Below, piece after piece: positions 1-11,840 of a stretch of 64,000 nucleotides of DNA. Numbering within the stretch: the stretch's first letter is position 1; each line of letters opens with the position of its first letter. Location of the stretch: NCBI GenBank assembly GCA_012845835.1, contig JABAKD010000014.1:10635219-10699218 (forward strand). The letters run 5' to 3'. A model generated the notes under the pieces. It saw only the letters and a program-made list of their open reading frames with translations. It did not search any database and had not been told where the DNA came from. This DNA is from Undaria pinnatifida (Eukaryota > Sar > Phaeophyceae > Laminariales > Alariaceae). A program made the position numbers and the translations under genes.

Positions 1-3000
1 AATCCCGCGACTTGAGGCACAACGGCTGCCCGGAGAGAATGAGCGTTGCTTCCGACATGGCAATCTTACGGGCCCAGATGTAGGGGAGCTGTTTCTGGTT
101 GACGGACTGCAACCCGCTCTGCTCCGGGCCATCACGCGGCAACTGCGACTTCTCGACGGTGTCGAGGGGGTTAGAGACCTTGCCGGCGGGCTCAACTTTG
201 GCAACGTACTTAACCAAGTAGGCGGCGAAACTAGCCTTGGTGACGACCTGGATGTTCTCGTGAGTGGGGTACGCCCCGAACGTCATAGGATGGTAAGGCG
301 AAATCCGACCATCCTCACGGCATGGGCGCGAATACTCGTGGCGATCGCTAAGACGGCACATTCCGCCATCCTTCTTCGGGCACCACTCGTCGCATTCGTG
401 CGTGGAGTCTCTAGTCACCTTCTGAGGGAAAGGGTAACCCTTGGCGCACCGCATATGGGGGTGGTGTGACGGCAAGTTTTCCTCCTTGCTGCACTTCTTC
501 GCGCAAGCGTTGGGGTCGCACCTTGCGTGCCTGTTGACGTTGAGGACGGCAGCACGCAGCCTCTGGACGAACGGGTGAGATCCCCGCGGAGCTCGCGCGA
601 TTGCCCAAACCTTGGGGTTGTTGATGTCTCTGTTGGTGGCAAGGCGGGGGAGGAGTTACGAGCGTGAGAGGGTGAATGTGGGATAGTTTGTAGGCACCAA
701 AGAAGGGATGAAGGAAGGTGGACACGAAGTACGAAACCGAAGGGACAACGACCCTAACCCTGAATATCTGGCTGCCGCACCGCAACACTAACGAAGGCAA
801 CACGTTTCAGAGGGCCTGGTTAATGACTCACTTCTCAACGGGGTCGCCATTGCCGTCGACGTCCTGCTCGGAGGCCGTAGTTGGGGCGGGGGGGTCGTCG
901 GGGTCTTCCACCCACAAGAGTAGGTGGAGGTGCAAGCTACCCCTTCCCTGCTCTTCGAACCTGTACCAGTAGTCCGCGACCGTCCCGAACACGCTGTCCT
1001 TCCCCTTGACGAACCTTGTGTGCAAGGGAAGCAGACACGGATGAATTTGGCGTGATGGAAAGGTCGCAACAGTGTGAGTGGCACGTCATAATTGGACCGG
1101 AGATGAATGCCGAAAGCATGGGTTGCAGTGTTGGACCTGGTCTTACCTCTTCAGCCACTCCATGACGTTCCGGCGCCAGTGACGTGTGATCTCGACCTGA
1201 TGCCTAGGCCAGTCCGCGTGCTTGCAGCCGTAGAAATTGAGGAGAGCTTTCATGTCGTCGGAGCCCTCGTGGCACGTCTTGGTAACGAAGAGGTGAGGCC
1301 TGCCGAGGCTGTCAACCATAGCGAGAAGCTCTCTGAGTCTTTGCGCCCAGAAGGAGCTACCTCCAGGTATTTTAGAGGGAAGGGACTGTGTGATTTTTTC
1401 CAGCCCTTCGAGCATGGGCATTTTACCCCCCTCTCCAGCACGCGGCGGTTTACCCGGGGGGCGATGGCAGTATGGGCAGAAGGGATCGTGGTCGTGGACG
1501 AAGTGGCCGCACCGCCTGCAGTTCACGACGCCGCTGGTCTCTGCGGCAGTTTGAGAGCACAGCTTGCAGGTCGGCCCCGAATGCGTGGGAATGTCGTTCT
1601 GCTCGCAAATGCGCTCGACAGCCTTGTTTGTTTCGAGGTCACGCTCGGCCCTGGTTTCCTGGTCTAACCGCTGCATGAAGCCCTCACTGGCGTCTTCGAC
1701 GTTGCTGTACGTGGTGGATCGGGTGTTGGCCCGATGAAGTTGGGCCTTGGTTTTGTCGTCGACAGCGGCGAAAGAGTATGTATCGGAAGGTGTTCGGAAG
1801 CGCGGGTCGACCTGATTCAAGCGCATCTTGACGTACCGCGCGTGGTCCATGGCCGGCAGCTGTTGAGGGCCGTGGTTTCCCCGCATGTAGCCACCCCTCC
1901 CAAAGGGAAAGAGGTGCACAGACCTAATCATTTCCATGCAGTGACCGGGATCTGTGGCGTTGCCGGTGTAAGGGTCGTAGTACACGGGGAATGCTCGCTT
2001 CACCTCTCCGTCCCTGCTTAGGGAAGAGCCGCCAGAAGCCCTGGGCAGGAGATCTCCCGCGACGATGTTTTTCAGGCCCATAGCACTGTTGTGTGTCTCT
2101 GGAACAGGTTTGTCTCGGCCCGAAGGCAGCACCAAGCCTTGGACGTCATCGTTGGAACCTCCGGTTTTGTCGGCAGGGCATTTGATGGTTGGGAAACCAG
2201 CGGGAATGCTGTTACCCTGTTGATCCTGTGAAGGTTGACTCAGCTGATCCTCGTGCGTGTCCCACACTGTCAGGTACTTCGCCACCAAAGGATTGTTTTG
2301 CAGGAGCCACTGCACCGCGGCGTTGACCTTTTCCGGGCGAACGTCCTTTGTCTTCGTGGGGTCGATCGCTATGTTTCCGACGGACCCGTCGAAGTCCGCT
2401 GGGACGTACTCGGCCGCGCCCTTGAGGATGGTGTAGCCACTCCCGACGCCTCCACCGCCCTTGAACATGCAACAGCGCATCCTGAGTAGAGCAGTAGCCC
2501 TCCGCTCAAGTGGAGTGAGGCAGGTTATGACCGGGGGCAGGCGGCCGATATCGCCGAACACCCATTCCTCCCTCCCCTTTTCCGAAGAGTGGGTGGTGCA
2601 GAACGCGTACTCCTGCCGTCCGTCCTGTACGCGAGAGGACCGCTCGGTGTAACCCTCGATTCCCGGGACATGCTTGTTCGCCGCCGAGGCGGGGCAGGCG
2701 GAAGGAAGATCACCGCCCACCGTTCCGAGCGGCACCCACGTAATGTCCTCTGGGTAGAGAGTAATGCTGCAGTAGTTGCACATCACGTCCGGCAACTCCT
2801 TGCAGAAGTTGTGGAACTTGGTCAGGCGGGCGGCCATGGTGTTGTTTGGCAGCATGTAGTAATCGTTCTCAGGTTCCACCGGCTCCCCGTCGTGGTCGAC
2901 GCCACCGGAGAGATGGAGATCTTCGTGCGGCCAGGGGAAGGGGTGGCCGTGGACGGGTGCGACGCCGGCGGAGGTCCCTTGAAAGAGGGGAAGGTCTTTG

Positions 3001-3455
3001 AGGAGCGTGCCAAACTCTCTCGAAACGCCAGTTCCCCTTGACTTTGTCACCGTCGTGTATCGCCCGTAGCAGTGACCTTGTTGCACCCTCAAATCAGGAG
3101 GACGGGGCGGACATGGCGTTTGGAACGCCCCACCGGCCGGGCGCTCCTCCGGGTGGTCTGTAGCATACCGGTTGTTGACGGAGGGAGGACGTGGGTCACC
3201 TGCCTTAGACGCGTCAATGTTCGCCCACATGCCACCCTGCGAAGGGAGAGGGGACAGAGAAGGTCGAAGCGGGCGGAGGTCCCAAGTGTGTATAAGGCGA
3301 TATATTTCAGGAGCGGTGAAATAGACGTGGACGTTCCAAGTTGTATGAAGTGGACGATCCGAGCTCACCTTCGTTGTATCAACGGGTTTGCTGACCATGC
3401 CGGGCTTGTTGTCGACGTCGCAACCAGTTTGACGAGGGGCGGCGCCGTCCATCAT
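1..3455 (-). CDS. Helitron Rep/helicase, N-terminal and HUH endonuclease part (3 exons, partial)
   Basis: This would nick and transfer DNA strands during rolling-circle transposition. Exons on the minus strand are 3455-1147, 1014-832 and 629-1. Introns are 1146-1015 (donor GTAAGA) and 831-630 (donor GTGAGT); both joins keep the frame. Exon 1 carries the Helitron-like N-terminal region, including HLFPFGRGGY, an NQVDPRF segment, a Cys/His zinc-binding stretch (CKLC, CRRCGH, CPYCH) and GRPHLFVTKT. Exon 2 carries the HUH motif as SLHLHLLLWVED. Exon 3 carries RPCREDGRISPYHP and the tyrosine motif YLVKYVAK. The ORF is open upstream to 3743, but that part includes a duplicated non-coding-looking stretch, so I prefer the Met at 3455. 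The protein continues past the window edge, where the helicase is expected. Confidence 0.88.
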
Positions 3456-3531
3456 GGTTTTGAAGAGAGCCTGATTCCGTTTAGTATCTTCGTGGTACCT
3501 CCGTCGGCGGTTCTGCGTAATAGTTTGGGAG

Positions 3532-3670
3532 GTGTTGCGAGGGCAGGATGTTGTCGTAAGCAACGTATCGGACGAGCGGATGTGGTTTTGAACGACAATG
3601 AGTGTTGCGAGGGCAGGATGTTGTCGTAAGCAACGTATCGGACGAGCGGATGTGGTTTTGAACGACAATG
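3532..3670. repeat. Perfect 69-bp tandem duplication, period 70
   Basis: Two apparently identical 69-bp copies (3532-3600 and 3602-3670) lie just upstream of the preferred Rep start. The lack of differences implies a recent duplication. It extends the open frame artificially to 3743. The rest of 3456-4125, between the Rep and OTU genes, holds no gene I can support. Confidence 0.9.
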
Positions 3671-4125
3671 GTTTGATGCTGAAACGGTGAAGAGCAGTGG
3701 GACGACCCTTTATTATTGCGTAAAGTGCCACCGTAAACCACATACCTCAGCACGCCTGTTGTTACGCAGAAATCTCTGACGCTCATGGGTGGGCAGGTTG
3801 GCCCCCGAGGTATCTGTCGCCGGCGAATGTGGAAGGGGGGATGTTTTGGCGCCACGCTTTCGATTTCCTTCCCCTTTCCGAGGGGTCACTCCCACATCGT
3901 TCGCCGAAGCAAGACCACCACCCGGCAGGAGCAGCTCGAAGTGGCCGGAATAGGTCGCCGCCCAGTCGTGGACGCGGGTATCGCTAGGGTTAGCGGAGTT
4001 GTAGAAATACAGGTGGATGGTCTTGACGGAGGCGCGGTGGGAGTAGATGGTTGCAGTAGACCCCTGTAAGGAACGTGGGAACGTGCGATGGAGGCCTAAG
4101 TTTGGGGAAATCAGAGGGACGAAGC

Positions 4126-5547
4126 CTAGTGTACGTAGTCGAAGTAAAGCTTAATATGATCAGTGCGGTGGACACTCCTCAAGCACACCTGCTGGATGGA
4201 GCGGTGGACGACGAGGGTGTCCGCAGGGCCTCTAACCCAGACGACGATGGTAGCCTCCAAGGCCTCGGCAACAGCCGGAAGCACGCCCAGCGAGAGATAC
4301 CGTCTAGGTGGGAAGAAATTTTGGCGCAGATGAGTCTCCAAGTCGGAGAAGTGCTTGATATTGTCGATGGAGTCGAGCACATCGAAACCCATCATACGCG
4401 CCCGGTTTCCCATGAGGAGACGAAGAGGGGGGTTTCCTTCCGGGGCCGAACATTGCCGTACCAAGTCGGTGAAAGAGAGGGCGCGCCCGGCGGTCACGTG
4501 AAGCACGATGAAGTTGGCGATTTCATTTTTGAGGCGGAGAATGTCGCCGAGAGGATGCTCGTATTTAGTCCCCTGTGAAGGTAACAGCAGAATTCGGCGG
4601 GCAAGGCCGCATGGTGTGAGGACAATGTGCGCATGGGATCGGTTGTACGCAGGTGTAGGATGTAACGTGCTGAAAGACAAGAACCATTGTTACAGGACGC
4701 CCAGACGTAGCTGGAGACGCCTACACACATAGGACATGACGCATAAACAGGCGACGGAAGGGATTTGCACCCCAGGAACGCCGGTGGAAGGTGAGGTAGT
4801 ATGGCGGGTTCGAACAGTTTCGAACACGCACGCGTATGCTACAAACGCAAGCACAGGACGCACACACGTAGCTGGAGACGCCTACATACATAGGAGATGA
4901 TGGATACACAGGTGACGGAACGCATTTGCACCGCAGGAACGCTGGTGAAAGGTGAGGTAGTAGACTATAGCAGGTTCGAAGACGTACGGGTATGCTACAA
5001 ACGCAAACACACGGGAGTACTGCTGCGCTACACATGTACGTACTCTACACACGCGGCGAGAGCGGTGTGCACGCCGCTGTACATACAAACACAGCTGTGA
5101 CCATGCTGAGTGCGTAGCGTATAAGCAATGCCGTGTACATACCTGTCCCAAGAAGGTGCAGTTCCCGTTGAGCAGAGAGTGCCAGCCGCAGTTGCCATCC
5201 CCCCTGCACGGAACAGTGCGAGTGTTCCGGCGCTGTAGAACGAGGCCATTCGGGCAGTGCAATTGCTGAATGGATTGTTGTTGCCCTCGCAAGGCGGAAG
5301 GATGTAGGACGAACTCCAAGCGATGACGCAGAGAGAGCCCTGCAAATGTGTATTGGAACAGTTGGTCTCCCCAGTCGTCAAGATACCGCTCTGCTGTAAG
5401 GACGTTCCGCTGCATGTTGTGCAGAGATTCAAACGCAGCACCAGGTGGTGGTACGCCGTGACGTTTGAAGAGGGCGAAGAACACGCAGCCGCAGAGGAGG
5501 AGGAGCGTAGAACGAGCGAAGGGGCTCATAGCAGACACCCACAGCAC
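4126..5547 (-). CDS. OTU-type cysteine protease of the Helitron (2 exons)
   Basis: A deubiquitinase-like cysteine protease of the OTU family. Exons are 5547-5143 and 4572-4126; intron 5142-4573 has donor GTATGT and an acceptor after CTTCACAG, and the join is in phase. Exon 1 has a hydrophobic N-terminal segment (STLLLLCGCVFFALF, possible membrane anchor) and the catalytic loop PCRGDGNCGWHSL with the active-site Cys. Exon 2 has the C-terminal OTU half, including LGVLPAVAEALEATIVVWV and HIKLYFDYVH, whose final His fits the catalytic His. The stop codon follows that His directly, whereas the family usually has a Tyr next, so a further splice or slight truncation is possible. The true start could be Met at 5547 or the Met six codons later. 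Confidence 0.75.
4693..5020. repeat. Diverged tandem duplication inside the OTU intron, period about 161 bp
   Basis: Two imperfect copies, aligned for example on GTAGCTGGAGACGCCTACA near 4707 and 4868, fill most of the 570-bp intron of the OTU gene. No coding content is apparent. Confidence 0.8.
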
Positions 5548-5556
5548 GCTCCGGAG

Positions 5557-6745
5557 ACCACCAGCGCTGGGTTGGCAGGCCAGCCGAAGGGTGCTTGTAT
5601 GCTACTACTAGCAGTGTAGAGTGTGTTGGTGTTCGTGTGTGTGTCCCAAAATGCACCCACGAGGTGGTTGTTTGCGTGCGAGGGTGTAGTTCGTCACGCC
5701 GTTTGATTTGAATCGCAGCCGTTTGAATTTTATGGTTTTGTAAGGACGAGGAGGGTTTTTTTGGGAAGGGACGTTCTTTCCGCAGCCCAGGGCACAACGA
5801 AGTGAAATGTTTGTGTGTTGTGTTGTTTTTTTTTTGTTGTTGTCCCGCATCGTGATGTAGCAGGATCGAACAGCAGAGGCGCAAACGTTCCAGCGCATGC
5901 ACCACCAGCGCTGGGTTGGCAGGCCAGCCGAAGGGTGCTTGTATGCTACTACTAGCAGTGTAGAGTGCGTTGGTGTTCGTGTGTGTGTCCCAAAATGCAC
6001 CCACGAGGTGGTTGTTTGCGTGCGAGGGTGTAGTTCGTCACGCCGTTTGATTAGAATCGCAGCCGTTTGAATTTTATGGTTTTGTAAGGACGAGGAGGGT
6101 TTTTTGGGAAGGGACGTTTTTTCCGCAGCCCAGGGCACAACGAAGTGAAATGTTTGTGTGTTGTGTTTTTTTTTTTGTTGTTGTTGTCCCGCATCGTGAT
6201 GTAGCAGGATCGAACAGCAGAGGCGCAAACGTTCCAGCGCATGCACCACCAGCGCTGGGTTGGCAGGCCAGCCGAAGGGTGCTTGTATGCTACGAGGAGT
6301 TTATTGTCCGCAGCCCAGGGCACAACGAAGTGAAATGTTTGTGTGTTGTGTTGTTTTTGTCCCGCATCGTGATGTAGCAGGATCGAACAGCAGAGGCGCA
6401 AACGTTCCAGCGCATGCACCACCAGCACTGGGTTGGCAGGGCAGCCGAACGGTGCTTGGATGCTAGTAGCAGTGTCGGGGGGGGGCGACGCGCCCCCCCC
6501 CGAACCCCCCCCCCCGGGCCCGACACAGTGTGCGTTGGAAGGACCCTCACCAGCAGCTACTACTAGCAGTGTAGAGTGTGTTGGTGTTCGTGTGTGTGTC
6601 CCAGAATGCACCACCAGCACTGGGTTGGCAGGGCAGCCGAACGGTGCTTGGATGCTAGTAGCAGTGTCGGGGGGGGGCGACGCGCCCCCCCCCGAACCCC
6701 CCCCCCCGGGCCCGACACAGTGTGCGTTGGAAGGACCCTCACCAG
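5557..6745. repeat. 344-bp tandem array with shortened copies and G/C-tract cassettes
   Basis: Repeat units start at 5557, 5901, 6245, 6418 and 6610 with ACCACCAGCRCTGGGTTGGC. The first two units are nearly identical over 344 bp. The later units are internally deleted. Two of them carry an almost identical insert (about 6460-6556 and 6651-6746) with runs of G and C able to fold as a hairpin. Long minus-strand ORFs here are repeat translations without protein character. The array lies between the OTU gene and the monooxygenase exon. Confidence 0.92.
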
Positions 6746-6935
6746 TGTGCGTTCGAAAAAGTACATGGAAAAACTATAGTATGTATTTTTAACAAAGTGC
6801 TGCAATGGGGGCCGCCAGCGACAAGGTCGTAGAAGAGTCATCAGGCCCACGTTAGGAACGTGCTGCAAAGCCGAGCTTCGCGCAGGTATGCAGCGCACTA
6901 TTCCGTGCCCCCTTTGACCACCGAACCCGACTCAC

Positions 6936-7495
6936 CTCCACTCGTCTCTCGGGGGGCATCTCTCCAGCACAGCACCATCCAATCCACCAAAAGCATGCCG
7001 CATGATCTCCATGCTGCGCAAGTTGATGAAGTGAGCCTGAGGGTGGCTCGGGAGGGCCGCAGCCTTCTCCAGCAGGATTGAGGGGACCCCGAATTGCGAG
7101 AGCAAGCAAGACATGACTAAGCCTGCTGGGCCCGCACCGACGATTGCCACGGGGTGGGTGGGTTGCTGCTGAGCTTTGGTCGAGGACCACTGTCGAGATG
7201 GTTCAGCGACTGCAGCAGCAGTGCTCGTAGCAGTGTTGCTAGCATTGCCAGTTCTAGCAGAACCAACGACGGATAGAGAACACTTCATCCCGCGAGCAGG
7301 AAAAGAAGAATACGCCGTGCGCGCGCCAACTAGATGCCTACATCGCTCCAGCATGCTGAAATGAATAGTATGATCCAACTGAGCAAGTGCACTTATGTGC
7401 GTGCCCTGCAAGCTGGCTGGCGATGCTGCGGCCGATGTTCCACGATCGCTGCCTGCAAAGTAATTGCGCCGCATTTTTTGGGGAGTTCCAGGCAT
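6936..7495 (-). CDS. FAD-dependent monooxygenase, first exon only
   Basis: This is the N-terminal part of a PHBH/UbiH-like FAD-binding monooxygenase, a family that hydroxylates aromatic or quinone substrates using NAD(P)H. The dinucleotide-binding motif VAIVGAGPAGLV lies near residues 116-127, followed by the second conserved segment AHFINLRSMEIMR near 154-166. Before it are about 110 residues rich in Ser, Ala and Arg, suitable for an organelle-targeting presequence. Start may be Met at 7495 or Met at 7354. The exon ends DEW-AG with a strong GTGAGT donor (phase 2). I find no continuing exon before the tandem array and Helitron. Either the rest is beyond the window through a very long intron, or this is a truncated or captured gene fragment. 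Confidence 0.75.
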
Positions 7496-8344
7496 TTTGT
7501 AGACGTTCTATACATTGAAACCGCCAATAAACCCCAGACGAATCACCGTGCGACAACCGCAAAACTTGCGAACATTGCCGTTGCAAGTCAAGCTCGGCTC
7601 TCTGCTGGCTGGGGGTGGCGCTGGCCCAAAGCTGCGTCGAAAGACCACCGGAGTAGCCTTTGGTGGCAGAATTGCACGAAGATGTTCGGCTTTGACCGCC
7701 AGAGCTTCGCCGTTCCATGCTGCCGCTGGTCAAAAAGTATGCGGCGCAATTAAAATTGACTCTCAACAGACTGTTACCGGCACATGCGCCTGGTATTGCC
7801 CACTCGTGATGTAGAAAGCATACGAGTTCCGCGTATCTCCCCACGCGATCTCACTCACAAAGCATGGCAATGAACGCGGCCGGCACGATGCGCCCTGCGG
7901 GCTGGAGCGGCGAGCTTCAAGACTTGCAGGTGACACTTGATATGTTGCTCTCCGACTCGATATCCAACTACGAGTACGTACATAGAAAACATGTGCATGT
8001 CAGCCATGATTATTTGACCTCGACGCGACGTGCGGTCATGATATGCGTTGTCCATGTCCACCCTGCACGTGGTGACCGACGACACACTCGCGCCCTGCTA
8101 CTGCTGCGTTTCGACGGTAAAGTCTTTCAACACGTGTGTCATGAACGCCGCTATCGGGTACACGTCTGTTGCCGCTGCATTTCGACGGTATCATACAGCA
8201 GAGTCAACACTCCTCGTACGACTACGCGAAGCGTTCTTAAGCTTAGATATTGGCGTTGCAGTCTGCCAATGCGCCGTGCAGGGTTCGTGTAAGTAAGACT
8301 CAAGAGTCGATGTTCATTTGGCGGCATGATGACAGTTAGGGACT
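7496..8344. other. No recognisable gene (upstream of the monooxygenase exon)
   Basis: This stretch has short ORFs on both strands but no domain, no convincing splice pairs and no long repeat. By position it could hold the promoter of the minus-strand monooxygenase. Confidence 0.4.
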
Positions 8345-8665
<321 letters not shown>

Positions 8666-8699
8666 GCTGCAGCTGTTGTTCGTCTTAATGTAGTCCGTG

Positions 8700-10504
8700 G
8701 TCACAGGAGAGCATGCAACATGTGGAGCGCTGTGCGTTTTGCAATGTCCACAGGAGGAGACCATCCGCCTGCTGCACACGATTCGGGGTGGAACAGACTC
8801 GCGACGACAGCAATCGCCGGGTGGCCGTGCGTCACAAGGCGGGGGAACAACCTCGGCGAAGGGGGGTGAGAAAAAAAGCGCTACTGGTACTTAATATGAT
8901 AACATGCAGAAGCCAGTACTCCTACGAGGCCTTCCTACGGCCAAGAAAGGCATGTTTTTTATGTCTCACAGATGAATTACTGCGTACTGTATCGTTTCAT
9001 CTCAAAACGTTGCAAGAGATAACTGGTTGTACTTTGCTACTCACTTCGCTGGCTCGCTGGTATATTTGAGCTGTTGAGTCGAATGTGCGAGCCGATCTTG
9101 CCTCAAAAACTTCGCACTCCTCTCAATTGGCCCGAATGAACGCAAGCATGTCGCAATAGCTCGGCCCACACCTGCCTACGATATGTTCTTGTTAAAAATG
9201 AGGAAACGGCACACGTCATCCTTGCCGCGCGTATCTCAGGTCATGCTAACGATGATTCCGGCATACATTTGACAGCCGATTTGCTGTATATGTCCTACAC
9301 CCATGTATCGAAATTGTAGCGTATACCTTGCAGTGTTTGCGTTTGACTCCGACACAGTCAATCCTCCTGGGACCCAGACAGTATAGCGACTCTAAGAGCT
9401 TAAAACTGACAAATATATGCAGGTCTCGAAAAATCTTACAGGAAAAGCGTGCAACAAAACAAGGCCCATCTATATGCGCGCATTTTAGATCTCCGTGCGT
9501 TGAACTCCGGACACGTTCCCCGCCGCAGCAGGCCGGGCTGCTTCGTGTGGCCGATGATGTGATAGTCACTATCGTCACTTTTATTGGCCTTTTTTTCCGC
9601 CTAAAGTCCCAAGAGGCTTAGGATGTATCAAACACGCCGCCCGGCCACTCTCTTGGAAACTCCCCTTTTCCCAGTGGGCTAACCTGTATCTGGAGAATAA
9701 GGTACCAGCCGAGCAGGCTTTACTCCCTTGCAAAGTTCTGAGGGGAAAAAATAAAGAATCAAAATAAGGATTACCGAAGGGATCACACGATACAGTCCTG
9801 GCTACTGGGTTAGGGCATGGTCACCGCCGATAGGGATAGCTCACGCCATCGCTGTAGTGAGAACCGAAGGATACGCCAGCTAGCGCTGGATTGCGAATGC
9901 AGTTGAGTTCAATCGACATACGACGTGCATGAAAATACGTGGAAGTGTGGTGAGCTTAAGCTTTATTTTTCCCCATCCGCCGGAGGATAAAAGAAAAGAA
10001 AAAATCAGTTTGCTCCTTAACTTTCAGTCCAGGGAGTTGTACAACGCGAGCGCGGCATTTCACTACAGTAGTAGTCAGAGTGCCGGCATGTCCTAGCCTA
10101 AAGCACCGGCACAATAGCGGAATATGGCACTACTTCGCATAATAACACTTTTCTGTAATATATATTTAACTTTTGTCTCGTACTCCCCACTTCTTAGTAC
10201 TGCCTCGTTCATCGTATTTGAGCATCCTAGCTCTGTTTTAGCGGTTGTCATCCGTACTGTTTCCAGCTGTTGGGCAGGGGTAGGGGATGGACTAGTGGAT
10301 AGGGGGGGGGTGGGGTAGTGGTCAAAAGGGAGTGGGATGGTTGTCCCCGTCTGTGCCAGGACTAACCCTAGGCACTAGCGGACAACCGGGACCACTCGAC
10401 CGGTTCTATAGAGGCACCTCTACTGCACTTGTATACACCATTGTGTGCTAAAACTAGGCGATCGATGTCGCCGCACGTCTCGTTGTTGTGTTCGCTTCAT
10501 AGGT
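8700..10504. other. No recognisable gene
   Basis: ORFs such as 8713-9069 (plus, 118 codons) and 9246-9578 (minus, 110 codons) have no recognisable motif and no clear splice context. A short G-run lies near 10300. Nothing else stands out. If the giant gene begins at 10505, its promoter would be here. Confidence 0.4.
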
Positions 10505-10723
10505 ATGAATCTGTTTCATAGACGTCGAAGAAAAAGACGAGGCAGGAAACACGCTCATGCCTCTGGCGGGCAGGAAGCAGGGCTCGAAGGCACCGGGCCT
10601 AAGAGTTTTTCCTACACCTTGGACACGACACAATGGCCCGGGGAAGAGACGAGATTGGAAGCTCCTGCTTCCGAAATGGGTGAGCCAGCTGCAGCCAAAG
10701 ACGCCAGAAAGTTTAGGGCGTTT
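10505..10723 (+). CDS. Candidate exon 1 (basic N-terminus)
   Basis: ATG at 10505 opens 73 codons starting MNLFHRRRRKRRGRKH, then an acidic and neutral stretch. It ends before a GTGAGG donor in phase 0, which fits exon 2. The frame stays open to 10819, so the donor is not forced. The composition looks coding, but there is no domain. It could instead belong to another gene or be chance. Confidence 0.3.
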
Positions 10724-11447
10724 GTGAGGGAGGAGATGTTTATTAACTATCCCCTACCTAGCAAACCAATGGCATTAGTGTGGCCGACCCCATCCCGCCG
10801 ACCGGAGGCCAGAACCTGACCAAAAAAGGAGTGTGGCTCATGTTTGTTTTCTGAGAGCCCCCGCGGGTCGGAGCAATTTGGGGCGGCGTTAGTTTCGCCT
10901 ATAGGAGCTCCTACACCAAACGTTTTCCATCAAGCCCACACCAACGTCCGTCACCGGAGCTCCCACACTAACGATAGTATATTAAGTCTAGATTGCCGTC
11001 CGTCACAGGAGACCTCACCCTAAAATTAGTATGTTAAGTATATCTAGACAGCTGTCCCGTCACCGTCCCGTCACAGATCTTGACTGCTGTCTCCGGGCAT
11101 TTTAAGCACATATTATTTTGCTGGCGCTATGTTGAGAGTTGGAAACGCTATACGCCGATTAACAAACCGACATCAACTAAGAGCTCTTACTTTGTACCAG
11201 GCTGAAACTCCTTCTGGTATGTGAGGCCGGGTGCGTCCTATAACCATTATAAGTGATTTTCTATTTTTCGTTCAAAAGCTTAACAACCACTTTTTAGGAA
11301 CTCCCCGTTTAGTCTATTACTCCCTTTAAACATGCACCCACGTTTTGGGGACCAAACTATTGTAAATTAGTGGCGGAGAATTTTGCAGTAATAAATGGGT
11401 TAAGTGCTGCCGTGTAGTACATGCCGACTCCTCCGTCCCTTGTGCTA

Positions 11448-11636
11448 AGGATGGCACCCACGGTGGCACCCACGGCGGCACTAACGACGGTACAAACGGT
11501 GGCACTAGCGGTGTCACAAACGGTGGCACAAACTGGGACACTATCGGTGGCACAAACTGTGACACTAACGGTGGCACTAACGGTGGCACTAACGATGGCA
11601 CTAACTGTGACACTAACGGTGGCACTCACACTGACG
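11448..11636. repeat. 12-bp minisatellite (GGTGGCACTAAC type)
   Basis: About fifteen variant copies of GGTGGCACTAAC run up to 11636. All three plus frames and one minus frame are open through it; one plus frame would read Gly-Gly-Thr-Asn repeats. Coding use is not excluded, since candidate exon 2 starts 20 bases later, but the frame that continues into exon 2 has a TGA inside the repeat. Confidence 0.88.
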
Positions 11637-11655
11637 CCCGCGCCATTTTGTCGAG

Positions 11656-11826
11656 CCAGATACTGGAAAGACGACGGTGGAGGTGTTGGATAGAGGGGAG
11701 GAAACGCCACGCTCCCCGGCTTTTTCCGGACGCCCCGCCGATACGGAAGGCCAGCCACTCGACGGTGGTGGTAATACCGGCCATGTGGGAAAGCCTTTGC
11801 CTTATTCTACATCGAAAATATTTCAG
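11656..11826 (+). CDS. Candidate exon 2
   Basis: Fifty-seven codons beginning PDTGKTTVEVLDRGEE and ending STSKIFQ before a GTAAAC donor. Both ends are phase 0 and agree with exons 1 and 3. It is Gly/Pro/Ser-rich with no domain. The acceptor (TTTTGTCGAG) is weak. A MITE begins about 15 bases after the donor. Confidence 0.4.
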
Positions 11827-11840
11827 GTAAACAGCTGTTC

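Larger units (their letters stand above)
1..5547 (-). mobile_element. Helitron-type rolling-circle transposon (partial, runs off left edge)
   Basis: Two minus-strand genes identify this block: a Rep with an HUH motif and a YxxKYxxK tyrosine motif, and upstream of it an OTU-type cysteine protease. OTU proteases are known companions of some eukaryotic Helitrons (Helitron2/Helentron group). The helicase part of the Rep/helicase protein would lie beyond position 1, so the element is incomplete here. I did not identify its 5' terminus; the tandem array starting at 5557 may lie inside or outside it. The reading frames are open and introns splice in frame, so the copy looks fairly young. Confidence 0.85.

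Noticed and set aside
1107-1667. Plus-strand ORF of 186 codons and other plus ORFs within 1.1-3.7 kb
   Set aside because: Antisense to the well-supported Helitron Rep exon.
5429-6620. Minus-strand ORFs of about 190-213 codons
   Set aside because: They run through the 344-bp tandem array and simply repeat its translation; no domain and no splice logic.
11326-11758. ORFs in several frames with Val-Pro or Gly-Thr-Asn repeats
   Set aside because: Created by the 12-bp minisatellite being open in most frames; coding use cannot be shown.
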